Source of the DNA: Apostichopus parvimensis
Lineage: Eukaryota > Echinodermata > Holothuroidea > Aspidochirotida > Stichopodidae
DNA length: 22,485 nucleotides
Direction of reading: 5' to 3'
NCBI GenBank assembly: GCA_000934455.1
Contig: KN885364.1
Coordinates: 32,345 to 54,829 of the forward strand
Both the position numbers and the translations under genes were made by a program. Shown here one piece after another: positions 1 to 9,587 of this stretch. The notes beneath the pieces were generated by a model, which searched no databases, was not told the origin of the DNA, and was given only the letters and a program-made list of their open reading frames with translations. Each line of letters starts with the position of its first letter. Position 1 is the first letter of the stretch.

Positions 1-620
1 ATGATGACATTGGAAGGTGGATGCAGAAGGAGGTGGATTAAGACGGTGGACGATGTCACCATAAGGAGGGGGGGTCGTAGGGTTAGTGGGTGGGTTATGT
101 ATTTGATATGTTCTAACTGTTTTTCTAGCCATGTTTTTCAGATGCAGAAGTAGACGGATTAAGACGCAGGGTGACAAGGATGTAAGAAGAAGGATGATGT
201 TGGTGGATTGTGGATGCAGAAGGAGGTGGTGGATTAAGACGCTGGGCGATGTCACCAGAAGGAGAGGGGGGGGCCCAGGGTTAGTGGGTGGGTTATGTAT
301 TTGATATGTTCTAACTGTTTTTCTAGCCTTGTTTTTTCAGATGCAGAGGAAGATGGATTAAGACGCAGGATGACAAGGACGTAAGAAGAAGGATGATGTT
401 GGTGGAAGGTGGATGCAGAATGAGGTCTATTAAGACGCTGGGCGATGTCACCAGAAGAAGAGGGGGTTCCCAGGGTTAGTGGGTGGGTTATGTATTTGAT
501 ATGTTCTAACTGTTTTTCTAGCCTTGTTGTTTCAGATGCAGATGAAGACGGATTAAGACGCAGGATGACCACGTAAGAAGAATGATGATGACGGTGGAAG
601 GTGGATGCAGAAAGATAGAA
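1..620. repeat. Tandem array, ~195-base unit, just over three copies
   Basis: The marker GTGGATGCAG recurs at 17, 210, 409 and 601, giving periods of 192-199 bases. Each unit contains a G-rich block, the shared line TTAGTGGGTGGGTTATG, a CTAAC plus pyrimidine plus CAG segment, then a GGATTAAGACGC block. Within one unit the GATGCAGA...GGATTAAGACGC block occurs twice, so the unit is itself an internal duplication. The array may continue to the left of the window. A minus-strand frame stays open over about three units (252-803) but encodes low-complexity Ser/His-rich sequence with no recognised domain. Confidence 0.85.
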
Positions 621-760
621 TCGGATGAAGATGGATGAGGTTGCAGGAGGACGATGATAAAAGATTGATGAATACTGAAGAAGAACAAGGGGAGTCCACG
701 AATGAAGGATCATTGAGTCGGATGAAGATGGATGAGTTTGCACACGACGATGATAAAAGC
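621..760. repeat. Direct duplication of ~42 bases with a 97-base period
   Basis: TCGGATGAAGATGGATGAG followed a few bases later by ACGATGATAAAAG occurs at 621 and again at 718. It adjoins the array to the left and uses the same GATGAAGATGG vocabulary, so it looks like a decayed continuation of that array. A 63-codon plus-strand frame covers it (635-826) but is not recognisable. Confidence 0.7.
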
Positions 761-839
761 TGGATGAAGACCGCGCAAGGAAATTCATGGATGAAGACTG
801 CACGACAATTAAGTCAGAATGTTTAAAGACGGAAAAATA

Positions 840-1445
840 CAGGATTAGAAGTATAAATGCGAAAGAAGATGGATGTATTGCTATACGTATCAGAGGGAAA
901 GGCGGACAATCAGCCAGCCATAGACCTGCATAAGTGTTTTGTTGCTACACTATATATCTTGGGGTATATGCTCTTTCACAGAACGTCATACCTCCTGTGC
1001 AATTGTATATATGCTAAATTGATGGAACAGGCATGCACGCATGCAAAATTTTTGCAAACTAAATTACCTGTATTTATAATCTGTTGAAATATGTATTCCC
1101 AAAAAATTCACGTAAATAGAGTGTGTTCCTGTAATTAAAATCACGTAAAGAAAGTCATAAACTCTTCCATGGTTTTCCCAATCAATAGAAACCAGTTTAC
1201 CACTTGTCTGGAATATGAACTAACAAAATCCCTAAATTGAATTGATTGGGTTTTTAGTCCAGGAGGATTTCATGATTTTACCACATTTGTAGTAATTTCA
1301 GCAACAGTACGTTGTCATGATGGAGATATTTATTGCATCCATTTTAAATTGTTGTAGGCTTAATAGTTTATCAAAGTATTTTTACGCTTAATAAATGATT
1401 TCTTTAATATATTTATTGATGCATTCATATTTTCAATGTACATGA
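840..1445. repeat. Older divergent copy of the 1640-2690 repeat
   Basis: This segment resembles the sequence that follows it. GGGTATATGCTCTTTCACAG (about 962) matches GGGCATATGCTCTTTTACAG (about 1730), and TTTTACCACATTTGTAGT (about 1278) matches TTTCACCACATGTGTAGT (1974 onward). The order of blocks is the same in both halves, which indicates an ancient segmental duplication. I see no gene here. Confidence 0.6.
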
Positions 1446-1640
1446 GAAATTTATTATATAAATTATTATATTTTCCGTTCACTTAAATTTAGGTTAAGTG
1501 AGCTTTCGTGAATATTATCCAAATATAACTCGTTTTTCGCCGGCATACATTTGTGTGGATGTGTACATGTGGGTGGGTAGTTTTCCATGCAATTGAATCC
1601 TGATATCATTTAAATCCTCATGCAAAATTATGCGTATTAG
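1446..1640. other. AT-rich spacer
   Basis: This is an AT-rich stretch between the two halves of the duplication, with no coding potential or recognisable motif. Confidence 0.5.
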
Positions 1641-1886
1641 TAGTGTGAAGGAAGATGGACCGTGACTTTGTTATTATAATCAGGCTGCAATAGTGGTGCA
1701 ACAGTGTTTTAATTTCTTAATAGCTGTCGGGGCATATGCTCTTTTACAGACCATAATCCTTCCTGTCCAGTTGTATGCTACAAGAATTAAAATCGGTTGA
1801 AATAGTTATGCCTAAAAAAACAATGTGTGTGTAGCAATCATGATCCACAGTTTTCCCGTCGTCAATTAAAACTTTCTCTAAGCTTG

Positions 1887-2690
1887 TTCAAATGAAATCA
1901 TCCAAAGAACGTTTGAAACTAATACATGCATGGGTATAGAAAGGGGATTCTAGTTAAGGAGAAATTGATCATTTTCACCACATGTGTAGTTATTTTAGTC
2001 CAACTGAACATTATTATGTTGGAGAAGTGTATTGTAACCTTTCAAATTCGAGCAGGGTTATAGTTTCTCTAAGTAGGAATATTGTCTGCATTTCTTATGC
2101 TAAATATTTCATTGCAGCATTTACTTATTTCTTTAATTTGACCATTCATGCATTCATTGTTCAAATGAAATCATCCATAGAACGTTTGAAACTAATACTT
2201 GTTTGGGTATAGAAAGGGGTTCCTAGTTAAGGAGAAATTGATCATTTTCACCACATGTGTAGTTATTTTAGTCCAACTGAACATTATTATGCTGTATTGT
2301 AACCTTTCAAATTCGAGCAGGGTTATAGTTTCTCTAAGAAGGAATATTTTCTGCATTTCTTATGCTTAATATTTCATTGCAGCATTTACTTATTTCTTTA
2401 ATTTGTTCATTCATGCATTCATTGTTCAAATGAAATTATCTTAGAACGTTTGAAACTAATACTTGCTTGGGTATAGAAAGGGGTTTCTAGTTAAGGAGAA
2501 ATTGATCATTTTCACCACATGTGTAGTTATTTTAGTCCACCTGAACATTATTATGCTGGAGAAGTGTATTGTAACCTTTCAAATTAGAGCAGGGTTATAG
2601 TTTCTCTAAGTAGGAATATTTTCTGCATTTCCTATGCTTAATATTTCACTGCAGCATTTACTTATTTCTTTAATTTGTTCATTCATTCAT
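1887..2690. repeat. Three tandem copies of a ~270-base unit
   Basis: TTCAAATGAAAT begins copies at 1887, 2160 and 2425 (periods 273 and 265). Shared landmarks include AAGGAGAAATTGATCATTTT, GTCCAACTGAACATTATTAT and TTCTCTAAGTAGGAATATT. Copies are about 95% alike by eye, with small indels (for example 9 bases missing in copy 2 near 2293). The unit is non-coding; the 76-codon frame at 1982-2212 is chance. The copies are much closer to each other than to the older copy at 840-1445. Confidence 0.88.
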
Positions 2691-2699
2691 GCATTCATA

Positions 2700-3698
2700 T
2701 TTACTTATATTGGTTCATATATTTATAGTTCAATTTGTACAAGTTGGTTCAATGAAAGCTTATGTTTCCCTACATTTAAAGTTTGAATTGTTTTCTTTGC
2801 TGAGCTTCCTGAATAGTTATATAAATGTGATTCGTTTGCATTGGACAATTACAGCTTATTAAACATATTTGGTATGATACCCTGATACCAACAACAATCA
2901 TGAAGCAAATATATTCAAACTTTACTGAAATATACCGTACTTCAGTCACGGGGAGGTCGGATAAACGCGACTCTACGGCCACATTTTATCATATTCTGAG
3001 AGCTCACTGTTCTTGACACTTCACTTAACCCCCCTCCCCCTTCCCCAACTCAGTCGTACCCCTCCCATCTTCCTCCTAGATGTAACCAAAGTAAACCTCT
3101 TGGTCTGTTATTAGGCTAAAATCACATATTTTTTCTATTTCCTATAATCAAGAGAAGATCTCAGTGGCCTAGAAGATCTGGAACTATATTCACGCAGTTA
3201 CTCGAAATGATTTGCTATTTTAATGCGTTTACCACGAAGGGGGGGGGGGGTACACTATTGTGACTGCAACCTTCGTGAAATAAACAGCCAAATTGAGCAG
3301 GCAGTCAAAATGTTCCTTCATATTCTACGTCCCCTCCCGCTCTCTTTAAGTGATGTCCCGTCTTCAACCTATGAACCAAATTTCCACGAAAAGAGTTACA
3401 GAACCTGTCGTACAATCATGTTTCTCTCTTTCTTGATGCGGAAGGGGGAAGACTTTCATAATGATTGTAATGGTAGGATTATATTCATTCTGTATCGTAC
3501 TGATGTAGCACCCCAACAGGTTGTAACTAGCCGAGCGGATGTGGGTTCGATAGGGCCGCTGTCGGCCACTCTATGTCAGGATCAATGTGGGGCAACTACA
3601 AGTTAACACAACCTGAACCAATAAAACACGAACATATAAATTAAATTTTGTACTACCAATAAATTTAATAAAAAACCGCTGCCCACCTTGGGCAGGTG
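2700..3698. other. Non-coding interval, no recognised gene
   Basis: AT-rich sequence with a C-rich run (about 3028-3065) and a 12-base G run (3239-3250). The 127-codon plus-strand frame at 3223-3606 starts in the G run, matches no family I know and has no splice-site support. I treat it as chance. Confidence 0.5.
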
Positions 3699-3706
3699 TC
3701 TACAAA

Positions 3707-4052
3707 CAAGGGCGTAGGAACCGGGGGCGCCAGCCCCCCAGTGAAAAATATGGGGGCGGAAGTATCATTCCGCCCCCCCCCCCCCCGCTCCGCAAGTCAG
3801 AAAACACCTTTTTCATTTCCAAATGAGAAAAAAATCTCATTTGGAGCACCAAATTGCATCTAAGGCCAGGTGAAAATGCAAAATTATTTATAATGGAGTG
3901 GGTGTTGAAAGTGTGCTATATTGCACCAAATTGCATCTGAGGCCACCTGGAAATGCAAAAAACTCCAAATTTTAGACCCCTCCCCCAGGCCGGCCATCAG
4001 TCTTCAGCCCCGCCCCCCCCCCCTCACCCAAAAGTACCTTCCTACGCCACTG
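3707..4052. mobile_element. Non-autonomous hAT-type MITE (346 bases)
   Basis: The left end CAAGGGCGTAGGAA (3707-3720) and right end TTCCTACGCCACTG (4039-4052) are inverted repeats matching at 12 of 14 positions. They are flanked by the perfect 8-base direct repeat TCTACAAA (3699-3706 and 4053-4060), the target-site length made by hAT transposases. The interior is C/G-homopolymer rich and non-coding, with two copies of GCACCAAATTGCATCT (3846-3861 and 3923-3938). It has no transposase, so it must have been moved in trans. Confidence 0.88.
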
Positions 4053-4060
4053 TCTACAAA

Positions 4061-5345
4061 TATCCAAGTTATATATATATTACTTGAGGTCATCGTAGTG
4101 ACCCCCAATAAGAATGTAGCAAGGTAATAATTAATACTTTGCCAATAGGCAATTAATCACTAACAAAGTTAATGATAGAAAGAAATAAACTGCCCTAATC
4201 TGTTCCCTATAGAAATAATCTGAAATAATATGTTCCCTATAGAACCAATATTGAATTAATAACATTTCAAATCCACATAAATCTCAGCTGATAATTTACA
4301 TAAATAATAATGGAGACGTACCTGCGAAGTCCGTGTCCAAACGTATAATTACGAGTCCTAAGTCTACACAATACGTAGGCGTTGCCTCGGGGAAAATTCA
4401 ACCCGAATCGAAGCCATCACCGAGCCACAAATACAAGAATAATCCCGCAGGGTGAAGCGATAATATCGTCCGACGCAAAAACCTTGTTCCCAGGTAATAA
4501 TTTAAAGGGATTCAGACAAACGTGGAAATACGCCCACAATATTATAAGGACTCGGACTTGCCCAAGCTATGATAAAAGAACATTTACCGTACTTAACGAA
4601 CTGGCCAAAGGACCTCACTGGGCAGCGGCTAACACCAAAAACATAACACACTTTTGGAAACCAAGGCTTGCAAGTACAAATACTGATTCGAAACCTCGGA
4701 TCTTCGCGTGGCTCGAACATTCCACATAGCTACGAAGGAACCAGACTATTGTCACGATAGCTGGACAACTGAAAGGGAGACGGAAACAAAGTAATAAAAT
4801 AGCATGTGAAACTACAACAATTCACTATACATTTAAAAGATATTAGATCAAACAGACCCCCAAAGAACAATAAAACAATACACACAAACAGGACAACTAC
4901 TCCAGCAGTGATGCCAGCTATGTACGGAGGCGTTTAAGTGACGCTCCTCCGGGCGGCGAGTATTTTTTTACTAGAACGCTAGAACAAATATTGCGCAACA
5001 ACTGCCGTATTAGGAATCTAGGCCCCCGCCCATATTTATTATGTACATCAACTCCAACAGAAGAGAGTTTGCATACACTGTATACTTGTATTGCTCTTAT
5101 TAAATCCCTAGTAGCCGTTTGAAAAGGACTTCTAAAGGCAAAAAATGCGAGTACATTTATATTTCTTATTCCAAATGTACTGTAGTGGTAGAGTTTAAAA
5201 AAATCTGCAACATTTGACATTTAATTTCTCAATAAAGAAGCTGAAACAGCACATGAGAGGTGCATAGAAAGTTGACCTTTTTAGTTATATATTCAATGTG
5301 AGTGAACCATATCAGTAGCTTAGGAAGTTTGCCAACATTGAGCAT
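4061..5345. other. Non-coding interval, no recognised gene
   Basis: Contains a 14-base duplication (TGTTCCCTATAGAA, near 4199 and 4229). Open frames occur at 4382-4729 (plus), 4502-4720 (minus) and 4918-5220 (minus), but none resembles a known family. A minus-strand run at 4850-4933 would encode a very hydrophobic 28-residue helix if it were an exon; a stop lies directly upstream and the acceptor is poor. Confidence 0.5.
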
Positions 5346-5461
5346 TTAGGGGGAGGGGGGGGGCTGAGATTGATTTCCTCAAAATTAGTGTGTAAATAGG
5401 GATATTCAATGGGCCCTAGTCAAATTATTGCAGGGGCTCAGCCCCCCCCCCCACCCCCTAA
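5346..5461. mobile_element. G/C-rich foldback (inverted-repeat) element
   Basis: The left arm TTAGGGGGAGGGGGGGGGCT runs to 5368, and the right arm CTCAGCCCCC...CCCCCTAA (5437-5461) is its reverse complement apart from small differences in the homopolymer. The arms enclose about 68 AT-richer bases. This could be a very short MITE or the collapsed ends of one. I could not identify a clear target duplication. Confidence 0.6.
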
Positions 5462-5691
5462 GCCTATGTATTACAGGCACATAGCCAGAGATTTGTCATG
5501 CGGAGGTTAAACTTGTTTTTCTGATCAGGCCCACAGAAGGGTTCCGAAGGGGTCCCCTCCCACTTTAGTGCTATCTGCCACTAATATCAGGTAGCCGACG
5601 CCAAGGTCAGCAATTTGCCCTCAATATTGGGGGGGGGGGTATTAAAGCCATTGAGTCGCCCATTAAAATGGGGGCATACCCCCACGATCGA

Positions 5692-5830
5692 CGATGCCAA
5701 ACTGGGTAACCGATGCCAAAACCGAGTAACCAACGTCAAAACCAGGTAACCGATGCTAAAGCTGGGTAACCGATGCCAAAACCGGGTAACTGCCACCAAT
5801 ACTGGGTAACCAGCACTAAAACTGGGTGTC
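5692..5830. repeat. 20-base minisatellite, seven copies
   Basis: Units follow CGATGCCAAAACCGGGTAAC; the first has 19 bases and the next six have 20. Copies differ at a few positions each. A related partial copy (GTAGCCGACGCCAAGGTCAG) lies upstream at 5591-5610, separated by a G-run and a short GGGGGCATACCCCC hairpin (about 5670). Non-coding. Confidence 0.88.
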
Positions 5831-6340
5831 CGAAAAACGCATGCAGGTAATCGCCTAGTATTTAATATATTTCATCGGGCCCGTGTATTCATATTATTGG
5901 TTTGGTAAAACACACAAAAAGCATGATTTATAAAGTACATAACTTAAAATTCCAGTTATATGTTTATTTTCAAAACAACAGATATACATAGACAAATAAT
6001 AATTTATATATCATAAAAATACTTATATATAATAATTGTGCTGGCAGACGGGGTAAAATACTGGCATTGTCTTTCGTTTCTTTGTTTCTCATGATATCAT
6101 TTTGACTTCCGTCCAGAAAGTTGTATCCATTAAACCTTTCTCAAATATGTTAAGGGGCTGAAAATTAACCTTTGCTTGTAACATTGTATCACTTTAATGC
6201 GGCCAAATGGCGGGAGTACGTATTTGTAAAGGAATAACCAGAATATGTTTTTAATGGCATTATCCATCACTGCGGTCTGCTTTGGAAACGGGTCGTAGTT
6301 ACAGCGAGTAGTATCGAAACCTGTTCAGGATGATAAACAC
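5831..6340. other. AT-rich non-coding interval
   Basis: No open frame, RNA gene or repeat was recognised between the two minisatellites. Confidence 0.5.
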
Positions 6341-6470
6341 TTCCTGTTGAGGGTAGTAGCACCGCATGTTTAGGGCAGTAGAATCACTTGTTTAGGGTAG
6401 AAGCACCTCCTGTTTAGGGTAGCAACACCTCCTGGTTAGGGTAGTAGCATCTCCTCTTTAGGGTAGCAAC
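6341..6470. repeat. 22-base minisatellite, about six copies
   Basis: Units resemble ACCTCCTGTTTAGGGTAGCA(AC), for instance from 6361, 6406, 6428 and 6450. The TTTAGGG within each unit resembles telomere sequence but is spaced every 22 bases, so this is not a telomeric array. Confidence 0.82.
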
Positions 6471-6674
6471 CCCAAACGACACAAAAGGTCCTTTTGGCGT
6501 TCCAAGTATTATCTTGCTGGGAAATGCCCGGGAAAGGCCTTCAATTGATAAGCGGATCATGATACAAAAGAAAAGGCTAAAATGGTCGGTATAGTCTTCC
6601 TCTTTAAATGATATTGTACGTATGTAAACAGTGTTTATCACAACTTACAAGTACATTGTGGTTGACAAGATGGA

Positions 6675-6780
6675 TTAATGTATGTATGTATGTATATTAG
6701 ATACTCGCGAAGAAGCCTCATTGGCTTATCAAAGCCGCAAGCTGACCGAAGTCAGTCTCTTAGATTCATATTTAACGTCC
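6675..6780 (-). mobile_element. Probable 3' tail of a minus-strand retroelement with tetranucleotide end
   Basis: A short TGTA run (about 6679-6695) is joined directly to ATTAGATACTCGCGAAGAAG, a GC-richer block with GCTGACCGAAGTCAG and AACGTCC. Read on the minus strand, this ends ATGGACGTTAAA ... CGCGAGTATCTAAT then (TACA)n, which resembles the 3' end of a SINE or non-LTR retrotransposon with a microsatellite tail. GACCGAAGTC is a short near-palindrome. The family is not identified. Confidence 0.4.
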
Positions 6781-7362
6781 ATGATTATGAATTGTTAATT
6801 GTCAACAACTCTGTAACTGAGAGATAGATATAATTGAGAGAAAGCATTAAGTTAATCGAGTGGATAACAGCTCAGTTGATATATGACGAAAAATTTAATA
6901 GACTTCACGACAGTGTAGCTATATAGCATATTTTGAATGGTATACGCATTTGCAGACGTGTTGCACGTCGAGGATCGTACGCTGATATCATGTATGGAAA
7001 TGTTATAAACTTCACGTAAACTACAGAGCATCTTTTGGGTTTTCTATTGTATGTTAAGAACTGACTTATAATGAACTGCATGTGCGGTTGAATAACCACA
7101 GTTGTTTACACGGTTGATTTTTCAAAACTTCGAAAAGAAATCCAGAAATACAACTAGAGTTGGACAAATATAGCAGTGGTTTTTATTTCTTTTTTCACGA
7201 TCTACGATATATCAACATTAATTTGGTCAGTCACCACGGAAGGCTATTACAACCATTCGCATTGCCAGCTCGTACCATAACATCGTGGCTAGATTTGATT
7301 AGCCTACGTGACACAGTATACTCCTTAGTGCCATCAAAACTTTTAAAGTAAGAACCTTGCAT
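6781..7362. other. Non-coding interval, no recognised gene
   Basis: AT-rich, with two short unrecognised open frames. Nothing else was seen. Confidence 0.5.
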
Positions 7363-7506
7363 GTATGTACAGTACAGTATCTATGCAATGTACCGTACAA
7401 TATCTATGCAATGTACTGTATAGTATGCAATGTACTGGATATTATCTATGCAGTGAACTGATGTATAGTATCTGTGCAATGTACTGTATGCAATGTACAG
7501 TACAGG
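7363..7506. repeat. Imperfect tandem repeat built on TGCAATGTACTGTA
   Basis: The core TGCAATGTACNGTA recurs about six times with variable spacers (CTATGCAATGTACCGTACAA, CTGTGCAATGTACTGTATG and others). GTACAGTAC and TGTACA are self-complementary, so single strands can fold in many registers. Both strands stay open, which is a consequence of the repeat and not evidence of a gene. Confidence 0.8.
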
Positions 7507-8701
7507 AATACAGGAAGACAGGAACAGAGATATTAGATGCAGAAGAGTGACGTACATGGTTTCAAAGTTGGTGTTTGCGGGGGTCGGATATGCCTTAACG
7601 CATGAGGTTTTGTTTATAATTAGCTTGAATATCCCCCCCCCCACCCCACCACACCCCTTATTGATGGAAGTGGATAACCATGATCTCCCATCTTGCCATG
7701 CAGAGTCTTCCGAGCAAGGTTATGTCAGTCCCCACTAACTCCTTTAGAGAACGACCACGGAACAAAACTTGGTCCAGGTTATATCATCCTCAGCCTGAGC
7801 GAACGGGTAAGAAATTTAATGTGTACAGAGTTAGCCGGCCCCTCCTCCCGTCCCACTTATCTTCACATACACACCTTTTTGTTTCACTTCCAATATGGCA
7901 GCACGGTGCAAGTTTTTACCGCCCGCCAGTAAAGATTTAGTTACATCATTGATGAATTGAATTCCAGCCACGTGGTAGCCTATACTTAAATTGCAATCTC
8001 GCTATATGACATTATGTATTCAGTTATTGTAGTTAGCCTAAATATATGCTTCTCATGTTGCACTTTTAATGTAAGGAATCACCTATGTATTTGCAGCTGA
8101 TAAACAATCATGTTTTAATTTTACGGAAAGCCAGCAATAAAATGCCACCAGCAACATAAGATTCGCAGTGATATAGTAGGAGATTCATTTCGTCATTTCT
8201 GTATTAAATACGGTAACGGTATCGTTGATATAACTTTACGTTATGACCGTTAACCAGATCATTTAACTACTATTATAAATAAATAATTTAAATTCAACCA
8301 TATTATCATGTTTACACATATTGCATTATTCAAGTTACTTAGTCACGGAGTCATTTGAATCGTTTTTTTTTGACTCGTGTACATTGGGGCTTTAGTTACC
8401 GGACACGGGCCCCAATATATGACAAAAAGACTCCTTAGCTCCGCACTACTCCAGCAATGACCAGTACCTGTTGAGGGGACAATTTTTGATGTGATCCTTC
8501 TGAGAGATAGCCTACATTAGGACGTGCATTGGCAGATTCACGACAGGGGTCAACAATCATGGCAACTAGCTTTTATAAACCTAGTCAAATTTGTCTTGGT
8601 GTTTTCTGAAACCTTTTGTGTTTGTTTCATCGGTAAATGAAACTTGTCAATGATAATTCATGTTCTTAATTTCATTTTTGCCTTGTTGTTAACTCGATCA
8701 G
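7507..8701. other. Non-coding interval, no recognised gene
   Basis: Contains a C-run (about 7632-7642) and overlapping short frames at 7493-7940 without recognisable domains. AATATGGCAGC (7892-7902), just after a TTCACTTCC run, resembles a YY1-type initiator motif. A 34-base hairpin lies at 8383-8416 (ATTGGGGC ... GCCCCAAT). Confidence 0.45.
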
Positions 8702-9579
8702 CAGTGGCGTCGCCAGACATTTCAATCTTGGGGGTACAGGGTGGGGAGTGGGCACAACACTTAATTAGGGAGGCATAATGTTTATTTGTGAAAGCCGTCA
8801 TGGTGGAGGGGTCTAAGGGAGGGGTCCTCCTCCCCTTTGTGAAATTTTTGATTAATTAATGGTACTAAGATGCAATCTGGTGATATATTTTGCACTACTT
8901 GAAGTAACTTTATGTTGAAGAATTTTCGGGCTTTGTCTGTCCGATATTTATGTTTTTAATTGAGGCGGATAAAAAAGTTATTCAAAAATGGAAATTAACC
9001 CTTTTGCTTTGATCATGTGTTTAAATAATTAAGGGTCATAAGATGCAATTTGGTGCTATCTGGTGATTATCCATTATGAGAGGACAAAAAGATGTTTTCG
9101 TTTGTATAGCTTGATACTTCTTAACGCTCCTTTATGTAGAGATGATATAGTGGTCAAACAATGTACACATGTTTCCAAACAAACCGCAAACTTTGTTTCG
9201 AATTACGCTTTCTGTCAACTTGTCAAGTTCCGTACGGCGGGCTTCTGCCTGCGTGCCGGGTTTAGGGAAAGTTTACAACGTGAGGAAGAGTGTTGCAAAT
9301 TTAAATTTAAATTCAAGCAGGGTAGTGAAGTTTAAGCACTAGCTGTTCACGCCGGTCCCTCTGTAACCTTCCTTGTTAGTGAAAAAACAACTGGTTATTG
9401 TGATGGTTGGAGGAAAGAAGTTTTACTGATGATCATAATACGTATCGTCCTTTGTAAACAAAAACTGTTTGTTTGATTTTTTTTTAACACTACAAATCGC
9501 ATCTGGGGTGGAGGGCCCTATTTTTGGGGAGGGAACGTGCCCCCCCCCCCTCTCAGGCCACCCCTTGGCGACGCCAGTG
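8702..9579. mobile_element. Non-autonomous hAT-type element (878 bases)
   Basis: The left end CAGTGGCGTCGCCAG (8702) and right end TTGGCGACGCCAGTG (to 9579) are inverted repeats matching at 13 of 15 positions. Flanking 8-base direct repeats are TCGATCAG (8694-8701) and TCAATCAG (9580-9587), one mismatch, as expected for an older hAT insertion. Inside are two copies of AGATGCAATYTGGTG (8868-8882 and 9041-9055), a degenerate inverted copy near 9493, and G/C-run termini. The frame at 9063-9335 has no transposase similarity that I recognise. Confidence 0.82.
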
Positions 9580-9587
9580 TCAATCAG

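Noticed and set aside
3540..3600. Possible tRNA gene around GCCGAGCGGATGTGGGTTCG
   Set aside because: Some box-like words occur, but no cloverleaf with paired acceptor and anticodon stems can be formed.
3223..3606. 127-codon open frame
   Set aside because: It starts within a G homopolymer, shows no known domain and no codon or splice support.
4382..5220. Open frames of 70-115 codons on both strands
   Set aside because: They overlap on opposite strands, show no family similarity and have no consistent exon structure.
6361..6470. Telomeric repeat tract
   Set aside because: The TTTAGGG cores are 22 bases apart, not a TTAGGG tandem, and lie internally.
5692..7506. CRISPR-like arrays from three short regular repeats
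   Set aside because: The units are contiguous, without unique spacers, and lie in an animal genome. They are minisatellites.
7493..7940. Overlapping plus-strand frames as a small gene
   Set aside because: Three frames of similar length overlap each other and none has recognisable content. They begin in a tandem repeat.
9063..9335. Frame inside the second hAT element as a transposase fragment
   Set aside because: It has no recognisable dimerisation (hATC) or catalytic motif. It is kept only as an item for a profile search.
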